A stretch of DNA of 64,000 nucleotides from Aphrophora alni. Taxonomy: Eukaryota > Arthropoda > Insecta > Hemiptera > Aphrophoridae. The position numbers and the translations under genes are program-made. How positions within the stretch are numbered: position 1 is the stretch's first letter; each line of letters starts with the position of its first letter. The stretch covers positions 17,454,098-17,518,097 of the forward strand of contig OY740772.1 in assembly GCA_963513935.1 (NCBI GenBank), written 5' to 3'. The notes beneath the pieces were generated by a model. It was not told the DNA's origin and ran no database searches. It saw nothing but the letters and a program-made list of their open reading frames with translations. This document shows, piece by piece, positions 45,541 through 57,080 of this stretch.

Positions 45541-45901
45541 CCGACTAAAAAACCCCCTCTTCTTCAAATCTAATAACCGCCTCAGAGCCGTATTTTATTT
45601 TATATACACAAATCATGCCAAAATAAACTATATCAAATATGTGAATGCTCTTTCATTATCCAAAAGCTTTAAAAGCAGAATATATTTCTCAAGGGAAAGA
45701 CTAGTTATAGAAATAAAATATTTTATATATAGAGCAGTAGAACAGTTTGTTTTTTAAAAATAAAAGGAAATGAAATTAATTTTTCTTAGTGAAAATGACG
45801 ATTTATTAAATATTAAAATTCCAAAATGTCTTTTTCTTTATTTCACAATAATTAACTACCGTATTATGATATAAATTATCGATATTGATGACGCAAAGTA
45901 C

Positions 45902-46170
45902 TGAAAATAAATCTTCAACCCTTTAACTAGGTTTGCCTTGATTAGTTTAGGGGTGGTCTATCAGCTACAATGAGAATTTACTGTTCAATGTGTCCCTAGG
46001 GTGGGAGCACCACATCGCCTGTGAATGGCCCTGATTTCCCTGTCACGTCCTCCATGAAGGTGGCTATCCTTATAACTTCTCATAGTCGCACATCACAATA
46101 CCCGGGAGTTGTGACTTGGATTCAAAATGAGAGGGAGGTTTTATTTGTTTTGGTTGATGACAGAGGGAGA
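45902..46170 (+). repeat. Arm 1 of a near-identical inverted pair
   Basis: This block of about 270 bp reappears as the reverse complement at 52640-52880. Identity is visibly very high: long runs such as GAATGGCCCTGATTTCCCTG and CTATCCTTATAACTTCTCAT are exact. Arm 1 carries an extra GTTTGCCTTGATT segment near 45930. The core is GC-richer than its surroundings. A 61-codon frame is open in both copies, but the differences include V/E and L/F changes, so it is probably not selected protein. It could be a young transposon (possibly a SINE), though I cannot find convincing Pol III boxes. Confidence 0.85.
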
Positions 46171-46287
46171 TATTTTATATTAACAGGTGTAAGGTTGAGT
46201 TTCTAAATTTTAGAAATTTGAACCACACTGATTTGAAACTGTGGAAACTATTATGGTTTATAATAGAAATAAATTACATAAATGGTG

Positions 46288-47295
46288 TAAAAACATTGCA
46301 CGAACACTCTCAATTATCCCCAAAAATATTGCACCAACACACTTAGTTGTCATCAAAAACATTGCACGGATACTCTCAGTTACCCCCAAAAATATTGCAC
46401 CAACACACTTAGTTGTCATCAAAAACATTGCACGGATACTCTCAGTTACCCCCAAAAACATTGCACGAACACACTTAGTTGTCATCAAAAACATTGCACG
46501 GATACTCTCAGTTACCCCCAAAAATATTGCACCAACACACTTAGTTGTCATGAAAAACATTGCACGGATACTCTCAGTTACCCCCAAAAATATTGCACCA
46601 ACACACTTAGTTGTCATCAAAAACATTGCACGGATACTCTCAGTTACCCCCAAAAACATTGCACGAACACACTTAGTTGTCATGAAAAACATTGCACGGA
46701 TACTCTCAGTTACCCCCAAAAACATTGCACGAACACACTTAGTTGTCATCAAAAACATTGCACGGATACTCTCAGTTACCCCCAAAAACATTGCACGAAC
46801 ACACTTAGTTGTCATCAAAAACATTGCACGGATACTCTCAGTTACCCCCAAAAATATTGCACGAACACACTTAGTTGTCATCAAAAACATTGCACGGATA
46901 CTCTCAGTTACCCCCAAAAATATTGCACCAACACACTTAGTTGTCATGAAAAACATTGCACGGATACTCTCAGTTACCCCCAAAAATATTGCACGAACAC
47001 ACTTAAATGTCATCAAAAACATTGCACGAACACTCTGAGTTATCTCCAAAAATATTGCACGAACACAATTAGTTGTCATCAAAAACATTGCACGAAAACT
47101 CAGTTATTACCAAGAAATTGGACGAACACTCCATGGCACCAACACTCTCAGTTATTACCAAAATTATTGCACGAACACAATTAGTTGTCATCAAAAACAT
47201 TGCACTAACACTTTTAGTTATCCCCAAAAATATTGCCCGAACACAATTAGTTGTCATCTAAAACATTACACGAACGCTTTCAGTTATCATCAAAA
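46288..47295 (+). repeat. 66-bp dimeric minisatellite, open on both strands
   Basis: About 15 copies of a 66-bp unit made of two related 33-bp halves: AAAAACATTGCACGGATACT plus CTCAGTTACCCCC, and AAAAATATTGCACCAACACA plus CTTAGTTGTCATC. Because 66 is divisible by three, frames stay open: 265 codons plus (46241-47038) and 276 codons minus (46258-47088). The translations (for example NIARILSVTPK and NIAPTHLVVIK) are simple products of the repeat. The central copies are nearly identical; the right end (47040-47295) is diverged. The monomer resembles the terminal sequence of family H. Confidence 0.95.
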
Positions 47296-47369
47296 ACAAA
47301 TAAAAGATAATTACAACTTTTCTTACTCAATAATTTCATTTCGGTATTTCTCAATAAATTGTGAAACTC

Positions 47370-48064
47370 AAATATGGACGTCGTTTTAAAAAGATCCGAA
47401 GCGTTAAACACTTCGACAGTTCTAAGATGGTATGGAATTGCCTTCGAAAATTTAACGAAGTAGGGATAAAACAACAAAGTAACTTTTTCTGAGTGCTAGG
47501 GTACATTGGAGTAGAGGGAAACGAAAGTACAAACAAACTTGCAAGAATGACGATCAGCAAACCCTTTGTCCCTCAAAGTACAAGAACCATATAGTGGTAT
47601 TAGAGATGCATAACTAAAGGAGGTGTTAATGGTATTAATGGCCAATCGGAAAGAATACTAAGACACGGAAATCTCATAGCAACAGAATCTTATCATGCAT
47701 CAGGCTCAGTAAAGGTAAGTTTTATATATCGACAGGTTTCCTACAGGGGCATTGTTGACATTTAGAACACTTACAAATTAATCGAATGATGTGACCAGCA
47801 GATTCTTTAAGAGTAGGAAACCTCACACCGACGATTAGTCGATTGTGGTTCATTGATGCACAAAAGGGCTAGAAGTTTGTGGTGGTTTCAAATTGTTGTA
47901 GAGGGGATAACCACTCTTAACCCTCTTCATGTGGTGAATTTCGTAAAGGAGTTAGGACTAGAGGGGCTCTGTATAAGGGAATTCCCCTGTTGAGTAAAAG
48001 TAGGGGGATACAATAGAGCTCTCTAGGTCGATGTGTAATTCAACCCCATATAACAACAACAACA
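47370..48064 (+). pseudogene. LINE 3' end: RNase H and tail
   Basis: The frame at 47496 reads LGYIGVEGNESTNKLAR, the RNase H signature of LINEs that carry that domain (WVPGHSGIxGNExADxLAR in intact relatives). After a shift, SGIRDA...LKEVL and NRKEY fit the next segment. GFLQGHC and HLEHLQINRMM near 47730-47790 match the TGHCxLNxHLxxxGL block before the lost zinc knuckle. The copy ends in a CAACAACAACA tail at 48050-48064, a typical LINE 3' end. Multiple stops show it is dead. The clade (R1, I or related) is not resolved. Confidence 0.6.
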
Positions 48065-48149
48065 TTGACTTTAGATAATAGATGAAAGACAGAGAGACCG
48101 AGTCATTAAAAAACATCTTTTTTGAGTTTAGAAAACCCTAAAAATGATA

Positions 48150-48350
48150 TTTTCGTGAAAAAGTGACTTTTACCAATCAAACGTTCTCTATATTTTCAGA
48201 CTATCATAGTATTTACCCAGACTCAACATATCTTAATTTATGTAACCGTTGTATGGTTACTTGCAGGTCACTAAAACGCCAACGACGACGGAAGGATCGC
48301 GTGTCGAACATGACTTTATAAACCTGAGGTCATGAAACTTGATGATCAGT
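48150..48350 (+). repeat. Dispersed repeat family D, copy 2
   Basis: GCCAACGACGACGGAAGGATC, GTGTCGAACATGAC and GAGGTCATGAAACTTGATGATC match copy 1 at 17560-17625. Confidence 0.5.
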
Positions 48351-49778
48351 TAAACAGACATGTTTTACGATTATCAAACTTATCTTATTTTATCTTTTCA
48401 GAACTCAAACCCTAAATGATGTAATGCTATTTAATTTCTTTTAATCGCTATTGTAATAAAACTGTAGATTGTACGTTTAATGGTTATAATCAATACCATT
48501 TAAACTTCCAATTAAATAAATATTTATAATTAAATACTTATTTATCCGTGTATGTTTTGGAGGTGATCGCGTATTTTAACCAAAACAAATTATAGGAAAA
48601 GCACAAAAAAGATACACGGGAGGAAGAAATTAGTGAAAACTGATTATAATCGGTTCTGCCGTTTTAGTTGTTACAACTGGAAAAATGTTATAACAAAAAA
48701 TAAAAATCCGAATCGACATTGGTTTAGCCAGTTACGCCGTTGGTGTTAAAAACTACCTCGTAAATGCCAAGGTTGGTAAAACCATTTTCCGCAAGACAGT
48801 AAAATTCTAAATATAACAAAATATGTGTTTTGTAGGTTCATTTACAAGTAATTCTACCAAGTACCTTCGGTCCGAATAAGTAATTAATGTCCGAAATTTC
48901 ATCGTATCTTTTCCAAATTTATATTTAGAAAGAGCTGAACAGAAAAATGCTAAGTTTTGTTAAAATTTAAAATTCCAAAGTAAACAAAGGTTTACTACAA
49001 TGATCACGCATTGATCAGTTTTATCAAATCTTACAGCTTAACTCTTCAATCTAAATCAAGCTATGATTTCTACAGTCAGATAGCAGGTATAGTGAAGTTT
49101 TTCTAGTTTTTAAGGTTATTGTGTAGTGTTTATGTCAAGGGTGTACAAGTGTGTGTAAGTATTTAATAATGTTTTGTGTCTATTATAAAATAAAAGCATT
49201 CTTTGCTGAGCTTTTTAAATAATGTTTTTTATTTCCCGCGTAAGTAAATCTGATTGGTTATTTCTTATCTTTTAGGTTTATGGTTATAAATATATATTTA
49301 AAATTTCCTTGGCAAGCTGAATACTTATATTTTTTCACATGTATTTCTGTTAATTTTGCAAAGGGGTTGTGGAAGTGTATTCGTTTGAGGTACAACCCCG
49401 TGTGTCACTCACTAGTCTATACGAATTCTAACATACTTCCAGATGAGCTCGAAACTTTACATTTGTTCAACATATAGCTTTTCTCCTGTAACTGAAGGAG
49501 AAATTCCCAAAAGTTAGTTTTAAATTGTTAAACCCGAAAAAAATTCAAATTGCCTACTTTAAAGTCTGTGTACTTTAAAAATCTCTTTTGGAGGTCTATT
49601 GTGGCTGAACTGTAAGACCTATTGAAACAATTATTGTACCAGCAGTTAGAGATTTAGCGAAAAATTCAAACTTGTTTCTTTGATATTTTCGTATCTCCAT
49701 CGGTAATAATTTAGATAGAATTAGATTTTCTTATTTGAGGTAAATTTTGTACATTTTCCACAAATTATTTAATCTTAA
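48351..49778. other. No gene seen
   Basis: AT-rich sequence. An initiator-like ACAGTCAGATAGC near 49075 lacks a TATA box, so it is not called. Confidence 0.35.
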
Positions 49779-50233
49779 GAACAAATGTAGGCTAAAACAA
49801 GATTTAATATAAATGGATATAATTATTTTAAAACCCCAAACATAAACCATAATATATATGAACATATTTGCTTACCTCGCAAATATGGGGCTTCACTTCA
49901 AACCCACACTGGGTTTTGACAAACCACGGAGCTACGACAGAGTCATTAGATTGAAGCTAAAGATTAAAATTCAAAATTTCCCCAAATTATTTAAATTTTC
50001 TACACACTTATAGGACAGCTAGAATCATGAAATTTGGCATGCTTATGGTAGTTTAATGTGCCAATATGACTGAAAAATGATTCTAGATGGGTTTGTAAAA
50101 ACCCACTGTGGGTTTAGAGTGAAGCCCATAGGCGATCGAGCGAATATGTTCTTACGCAATATGTTGTTTAGTTTTGGGGTTTTAAAATAGTTATATTCAT
50201 TTATATTAAATCTTCTTTGACCATCATTTGTTC
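49779..50233. mobile_element. Second long palindromic (foldback/MITE-like) element
   Basis: The arms, about 49779-49925 and 50085-50233, are reverse complements with scattered mismatches. The left arm starts GAACAAATG and contains GATTTAATATAAATGGATAT, TTTTAAAACCCCAAA, GGGGCTTCACTTCAAACCCA and CTGGGTTTTGACAAACC; the right arm mirrors each. The loop is about 160 bp. It has no ORF. In size and design it parallels the element at 19.05-19.5 kb, but the sequences differ. Confidence 0.82.
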
Positions 50234-51299
50234 TTTCCCGCATATAGGTAATACTGAATATCTTGTGTTTCAACCAGAGGTGAGGAGGAGGGCTCACTTC
50301 TAAATATCAATTTTGTGATTTATTGAGTCCAATAAAGTTAATAACACGTAGTCTTGTCGTTTTTACGTTATCCCAGTAATTACCAATAGTTAAAAGGGTG
50401 GTCCGATTTTGACATAACATAGATGCTTTTTGGGTTTCTCTATTATCCGCTATTATGTTGTCATAGAAGGTCAGAATATTTTAAATTTGTCTGAATCGAT
50501 TTTAATCGAATTTTGGTCAAACGTGAAGGTGTGACCAAAATCAAGGTTCTAAACAGTAAAGCAAATTAATGTTCGGTAGAAAAATGTAAGATGCTTGATT
50601 AAACTATGTCAGTCATACGAAATGAAATTATATTTGTTGTAAACATTTTTATAGTGATTTCTGAGATTGATAATATCTATTCCTCTAGTTTGTGTCCAAT
50701 TGCCCAAAATTTGGTTCAGACTGTAACTGTTAACGGGTTTAAATATAATTCGTACAATTGCAAGTTAGGTTTGTTAGGGTTTATGATTATTCTATATTTA
50801 AGCTAAACAGTAGAAATATATCAAGTCCCTCCAATAGCAATCAGAATGACAGCACACTAAAAGTTAATAAATCGCATAGCTTGCAAGCATTGAACACGTC
50901 ACGAAAGTCTTGAAGGAAAAACAGTGTTGAGTGATCAGCGGACGGATTGGACTTAGGGGAACGGGGGAACGCTCCCAGAGTACTTTAGATTATAGAGTTC
51001 TTCGGGAATAGGATCTACCACAGAGGGTCATAGTTCAGGATCTCGATAATTCCAATAGAACTTGAGCAAGCTTAACGTGTAATTCTTATAATTGTTAGAA
51101 ATTACTTTAATCTCACATAATTTTAATATTGATTGAGTTCGTTTTGAATTGAACTTTTAATACCATTTTATTTATAAATTAACTTTTATCGGCACGTAAT
51201 ATATATATATAAACCGTCTCAAGTTTTACGTTTTTAACTTGTTTTTAGCTGAATCATATAGTATTTTCTTGTTGGAATATAATCGATAATGTTGAATCC
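50234..51299. other. No gene; weak family A fragment
   Basis: 50400-50590 has family A-like words (ATCGATTTTAATCGAATTTTGG) in forward orientation. The rest is unassigned. Confidence 0.35.
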
Positions 51300-51895
51300 C
51301 TGATTCGTTAGTCCATTTATTCACTTGAACCCGACGACTTATTCCTAACCCCTGTTTGGCGGGTTCATTTATTCACTTGAACCCCACGACTTATTCCTAA
51401 CCCCTGTTTGGCGGGTTCATTTATTCCCTTGAATCCGAAGACTTATTCCTGATCACTGATTGGTAGCTCATTTATTCACTTGAACCCGATGACTTATTAC
51501 TAACCCCTGTTTGGCGGGTTCATTTATACACTTGAATCCGATGACTTATTCCTGACCTCTGATTGGTAGCTCATTTATTCACTTGAACCCGATGACTTAT
51601 TCCTAACACCTGTTTGGCTGGTTCATTTATTATTCACTTGAACCCGATGACTTATTCCTAACCCCTGTTTGGCGGGTTCATTTATTCACTTGAATCCGAT
51701 GACTTATTCCTGACCACTGATTGGTAGTTCATTTATTCACTTGAACCCGATGACTTATTCCTAACCCCTGTTTGGCGGGTTCATTTATTCACTTGAACAC
51801 GAGGACTTATTCCTGACCACTGATTGGGTAGCTCATTTATCCGCTTGAAACCGATGACTTATTCCTAACCCCTGATTGGCTAAATAACTTAGTCA
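51300..51895 (+). repeat. 52-bp minisatellite with dimeric order
   Basis: About 11 units of CATTTATTCACTTGAACCCG plus ATGACTTATTCCTAACCCC plus TGTTTGGCGGGTT. A second unit type replaces the last part with CTGACCACTGATTGGTAGCT. In the middle the two types alternate, giving a higher-order unit of about 104 bp. The units at the right end are degraded. Confidence 0.95.
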
Positions 51896-51949
51896 CTTTA
51901 AATTTGGCAACTATAGAAAATTTCGGTAAAATCTCAAGAGAGTTTGTTT

Positions 51950-52260
51950 TTTTTTCCTTATCTTTTCTATAACTCAAAATTTGGGGCAGCTACAAGTTGA
52001 CCAAAATTTAAAACTCATACTTTCTCAAAATCGGAATTGTAGATTTTAATCAAATTTTTATAAAATATATAATCTAGCGAGCCAAACAAAACGTATTGGT
52101 TGTCATCTCTTCTAGCACAGTTTCGAGAGTTGTCTGTAAATTTCGTTGATGTAAAATGTAAATTTTCTTAAAATTATTCAATCCGATTCAAATTTAAGCT
52201 AAATTTAAAGATTAATGATCGAAATCTCTATATAACGGAAGGATCAACCTTCACTGACTT
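51950..52260 (+). repeat. Dispersed repeat family A, forward copy
   Basis: ATAACTCAAAATTTGGGGC, CTTTCTCAAAATCGGAATTG, CCAAACAAAACGTATTGGTTG and CATCTCTTCTAGCAC; the 5' half was lost at the junction with the minisatellite. Confidence 0.6.
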
Positions 52261-52639
52261 TTATGAAAAACTTGATAAATAACAAAACTCTATTTAAATA
52301 TAACTTACTTTTTTTATAAATATAAGTAGGTTTTAAATTTTTATTTACAACTAAGGAACTGATATTTTTGAATACTATTCTATAGTTATTATTTGATTTT
52401 TTGTGATAAAGGTAATTCAGTTATTGTGTTTGTTATTAAATAAAAAAGAATACAAACAATTTATATTCGACATTTTATAAAATTCTAATTCTTTCTCTTA
52501 ATCACAGAAATGTGACTTTTTAAAATTAGATTTGATTATAAACAATGACAACGTGCGTTACTTTCAAAAGCTTCTAATCACAAACAGCGTGGCAAGAATT
52601 TTTAAAATTTGAAACTTCACCTTCCCCTGTCATCAACGA

Positions 52640-52880
52640 AAACAAATAAAACCTCCCTCTCATTTTGAATCCAAGTCACAACTCCCGGGTATTGTGATGT
52701 GCGACTATGAGAAGTTATAAGGATAGCCTCCTTCATGGAGGACGTGACAGGGAAATCAGGGCCATTCACAGGCGATGTGGTACTCTCTCCCTAGGGACAC
52801 ATTGAACAGTAAATTCTCATTGTAGCTGATAGGCCACCCCTAACTAGTTAAAGGGTTACATATTTATTTTCAGGGTCGAT
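52640..52880 (-). repeat. Arm 2 of the near-identical inverted pair
   Basis: Reverse complement of 45902-46170, 6.5 kb away. It begins within CCCCTGTCATCAACG and ends near TATTTTCAGGG. It lacks the 13-bp GTTTGCCTTGATT segment of arm 1, and has AGAGAGTACC where arm 1 has GTGGGAGCACC. Confidence 0.85.
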
Positions 52881-54769
52881 GAAATGTGTCTAACAAATAA
52901 AGTAAATGAAATGATATTTTTTTATAAACTACAATATTAAATAAAAAGTCATTTTATGTATAGTTAACCGTGTCAAAGTAATGTTATCTTTTTGCGTTTT
53001 CTACTATTCAACATAAAGTGCTGTTTTACCCCCTGTTTATATATAAATATCATTAAATAATATTGACAATTTATATTTTCTTCGGACAATAGTTTGATTG
53101 TTTATTTCATCAATTTCGATGGCAACTCCTATATTTAAAAAAAAAAAAACGCATACAATGCTTGAGGTGTAGCCTGAGCTGTAAGATCCGTGAGAAGGAG
53201 ATATTTTGGCTAAAAGAGAGAAAAAGCATGACTAGGAGAGAAATACGGTAACGCTACTATCACTGTTGACATCAGAATTTATCTTGAAACAACAGTGAAC
53301 AAATTAACAACCAGAGAAGACATTTTGAACAGTTTTTGTAATAGCAAGTTCTTAACATGTTGTATGTATATTATTATTCTTAAATGATTTTATTTCAAAA
53401 TATTGTCTGATATTTGAAGGAAAATCTTTACTTTGTCAATTTTACAAAATCTGGATGTTTGGAACACCAAATAGTAATACTTTTAACTGTATTAAAAATT
53501 GTAAAGTATTCTTCTGTCTGTGTAGAAATTATTGGATTTTTGCAGCAATGTTTCGGATAATACAATTAATTATTTGTAACTTTTTTATTTTGTAGTTGAC
53601 TTTATTTACATCAATTTTTAGAGTATATAATTATATACAATTTTTGTTTAAAAGTTTTGTGTCGTTATCTATTTAAAAATAAATTGTATGTCAAACATAT
53701 AAAAAGCGAGGTTTTAGCCCGTTTTTTGCGTTCTACCCCAGATCTATTAATAACAAATACAGATTCGGTTCTGATATGTTTATTCAATTTTTAGGTCGAA
53801 AGCTTTCAATATCGTTCCTTAATTAAAGTCCTAAAAAATTTCACTATGTATACATTTGACCTGAAGAGCAGGAATCTTTGACTCAGTGTGAAATCTTGCC
53901 GTAAGGTGGCAACGAAGCATTTCAGACCTGTGTGTTCTTGAAAGTGACCAATTTTTATCGTTTTAGATTTTTCGACGATAACTTAATTATTTTTCAAGGT
54001 ACAGAAAATTATATATAATAACCACTTTGTTTGTTATTAAAAATGTTATTATATTTCCTCTCATAAAATTAACGGTTTCGGTGACGTTTGACTTCAACGG
54101 TCGGTTGCCATATTGAATATTTACACAGTGAAATTTTAATTCTCGGTATATTGATAAAAACAAAATTAAAAATCATAATCTTACTGATTTCAAAAGTTAT
54201 CATTAATTTTTTTCACACAAAATGGTCAACAGACGGAAAACAAAACGTTTCAGGACCTATCTTCGTATTAAACTTTTTTTTCATTATTTTCACCAATAAA
54301 ACTAGTCTTGAAAATCTTCCAGTTTCTTCGTGAAACACCCTGGATAACGTTATTATTCGCATAGGAATATCATTTTTATTTGTTAATCACAAACGTCAAC
54401 CTTCGTATTAGACTGATCTTTACATTTTAAGTCTTCTGGAAACAACAAAAGTTATTTTTGATATGCCGTTCGTCCCTCGTTGTATTCGTCGGTAGTTAAG
54501 CACGATAACAGCTACAAAAATTAACATTGGAACATTAAAGAAGACAATAGTATGCTCATATAGAACCCAATTTAAATTGAGAAACATCAACTAAAAAATG
54601 TCAAAACAGAAGCTATTTTAAAATCTTTAATGAGTTAAATCACGTGTTATTCAACAGAAGATTTCAATTCTGCATGTAGTGGTATCAATCGTATCTCTCT
54701 ATGATGACAAATAACGATTTTATTGTTAAAAATATATTTTGAAAACCTGACATCCCAAGAATATGTGAT
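52881..54769. other. No gene seen
   Basis: AT-rich sequence. A CGTGAAACACCCTGG word near 54332 looks like one terminal repeat of a DNA transposon, but no partner was found. A family F-like word (TTCGACGATAACTTAATT) occurs near 53970. Confidence 0.35.
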
Positions 54770-55140
54770 TATTGAATACGAGATCCAACAGGGCCTAGTC
54801 AGCAACACGAACGTAGCGAGTGGGGTATTCTTCACATATTGTACAACTACGAAGCCTGCAAGGACATGAGAAGCGATCTACTACTAGACATAGTAGATTA
54901 GAGTCTAGCAGACGTCAGTGATACGTAAAATTATGTAAGGAAAAAACGTTGTATCAATTGTTTCAAACAAATTTACCCTATGCTGGGTATCTATTCTTCT
55001 ACCAAAATAATCGTCTACAAAGAACAAGAGACCAACTTTAGGGCGAGTTTAGAGGATGTAATTCTGTTATATTGCAACCTGGAGCAGGTAAATCCCACTA
55101 TGTTGTCCATAAACTTGTTCTTGTATTATGTCTAAGAAAG
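54770..55140 (+). repeat. Dispersed repeat family C, copy 3
   Basis: AACACGAACGTAGCGAGTGGG, CTACGAAGCCTGCAAGGAC, then CAACCTGGAGCAGGTAAATC and AAACTTGTTCTTG. Its middle carries an unrelated or strongly diverged segment compared with copies 1 and 2. Confidence 0.5.
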
Positions 55141-55439
55141 TTTGATTTATATTGTTAATGCATAAAAATATTTCAGACGATAAACAGTTTTCAACAAATA
55201 AAGCTTAAAAATTCGCCAAAAGTTTTTCCTCCTGTTCATAAATTATATATTACTGATAAAGTAAAAGTTATGTTTTCTAAAATTGATAATTTTGTCGCCT
55301 GTGACGTAAGAGAGTTGTACGCTTTGTTCTCTCAAGTTTTAATAATAGCAAACAAAATAATCAACCCACAGAGCCTCGCATATAGCGAGAACGTGGATCG
55401 CACTCCCGAGAGAGCCTAGCTAGATTTACATTTTGTTAT

Positions 55440-55610
55440 GTAACTTTGGGTTCATCAAACCTTGATCTTTCCTCTCAAGACTTGACCAAATTTTGTTCTT
55501 TTCCGCTCTTAACACAATTTGAGTATTGCAACGACTAGAGGTCTTCATTTCATTTTGTTTTTATAAGGTGATGATGACCGAGAGGTTTTTCACCTTTAAA
55601 TAACAAGAAA
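55440..55610 (-). repeat. Dispersed repeat family B, reverse copy
   Basis: TTGATCTTTCCTCTCAAGAC, TTGACCAAATTTTGTTC, GACTAGAGGTCTTC and TTATAAGGTGATGATGACCG, then AGAGGTTTTTCACC. Confidence 0.55.
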
Positions 55611-56639
55611 TAAAAATACAAAATCACTTTCATTTCATAAATTCAAAATCTAAGAAAGGGAATTGTCAAACAAAAGATCCAATACTTAATACACTGTCTA
55701 GTTAAAAGTTAAAGTTAAAGTAAATGAAGTTAGCATATTAAATAAACTAAATTGATACAGGGATACAGAGTCAATATTTACGATTGTTTGAAACTCGGAG
55801 AAACTTAGTGAAATTTATAGAGTTGCCAGTGAACTTTGAATATATCTTAGAATGTATGAAATTCTTGCCAGTGATCTCGCCAAGTTTGCGGCTATTTGAT
55901 AATTATAAGATTCATCGAAGTAAGGGTGGGTAAGAGTTGAAATTAATACTCATTCTGGCTCATTTAGTTCAGAGGGAGGAGGTGGGGGTTGGCTTCTTGT
56001 AGGGGTGCAAAGATAACTAAACTCAAGAACCTCTCGTAAAGGGATGACAAATGTGCATTTAATCGGAAGCTAAAGCTATTACAGGAGAAATCGAAGTTCG
56101 AACACTTGGAGTCTTGTCTTTAGGGGTAGGAATTATTGTTTAAGTTTTGAAGAAGTTCTTGCGGGGTATGTTGGTTTGTCGCCAATAGCCGGAAGGTGAT
56201 TACGAGCAAAGCGAACGCTCTCTCTCTCTCTGGTATTATGAATAATTACCTCTATGGAAGATTGGACTCGCGAGAAGCGAAGAGACCATCACAAATGGAT
56301 GATTCCGATTCCCCCCCTTCGTGATCAAAATGTAATTAATGAGAATACTGTGTAAAGTTAGGAAAGACAAAGGGATATAAGGATGTTTAACTCTGTATGG
56401 TTTGTTTGTTAAAGTACGAACGAGAGATTAATTTGTTGACTATAATGTAAGAATATGATTGCTCAAAATGTAATTAAAACTGTGTTTATTTTATTAGATA
56501 AAGTAAGGGGGGAACCGGGCTTAATGTTTATTAACTTGTCATATTTGATGAAAATACTGTTAAACATTCGACATGCAGAGACATGCATTTCTATTGGTTG
56601 TTCTTACCATCTGTCATATTATACGTAGTACAGAAAAGT
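55611..56639. other. No gene; (CT)7 microsatellite
   Basis: A CT dinucleotide run lies at 56218-56231 within a GC-richer patch (56150-56300). Nothing coding was recognised. Confidence 0.4.
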
Positions 56640-57080
56640 TACGTGATGATTCAACAACAAGTCGATTTTTTTTTCGGATATCTCTCTTTATAGATTCCCT
56701 GAGTTCGAAAAACGTGTTTTTGGAATTATGTCTGTATGTCAAGAATCGTATGTGCAGTTCTCTACAACCAAAACGCGTGAATCCATGAGAATAAAATTTA
56801 TTACGTGGGTATATTTTGATCATATCTCAAAACATCGTTTTCATCATTCGAAATTTTGGGGTAGCTTCTATTAAACAAAATACGTCTTTATCGAAATTAG
56901 GAGTAACTAAACCTCCAAAAAGAACAAATTGATTTCTAACTCTCCAAAAATTCCGCTTCTAGAGTATCGGTATCAAAATCTGTCCGTTATAAAATACGTC
57001 ATTTCTCAAAATTAGATTTACCGATTTCGTGAATGTGAAAATGAATTTCTTCAATTGGTTTACCTTCTGTAATTCTCAAA
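56640..57080 (+). repeat. Dispersed repeat family A, forward copy
   Basis: GATTCCCTGAGTTCGAAAAAC, TTGGAATTATGTCTGTATG, AAATTTTGGGGTAGCTTC, TATCGAAATTAGG and GAGTATCGGTATC in order; nearly full length like the copy at 45.1 kb. Confidence 0.55.

Noticed and set aside
45902..46170. SINE with Pol III promoter
   Set aside because: No acceptable A box and B box pair (GGTTCGANNCC-like) could be found in either arm, so the element is left unclassified.
46241..47088. Overlapping frames of 265 (+) and 276 (-) codons as repetitive proteins
   Set aside because: They arise because the 66-bp repeat unit is divisible by three. Both strands are open equally and differences between units are not biased toward silent changes.
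46288..47295. CRISPR array
   Set aside because: Units are contiguous dimers without unique spacers, in eukaryotic DNA with no cas genes. The same holds for 51300-51895 and 30860-32010.
49060..49165. Second promoter and first exon (ACAGTCAGATAGC, then GTGTGTAAGTATT donor)
   Set aside because: No TATA box or downstream element at proper spacing, and the donor context is a GT-rich run.
54325..54350. DNA transposon terminus (AAACACCCTGG)
   Set aside because: No partner terminal repeat or transposase remnant was found nearby.
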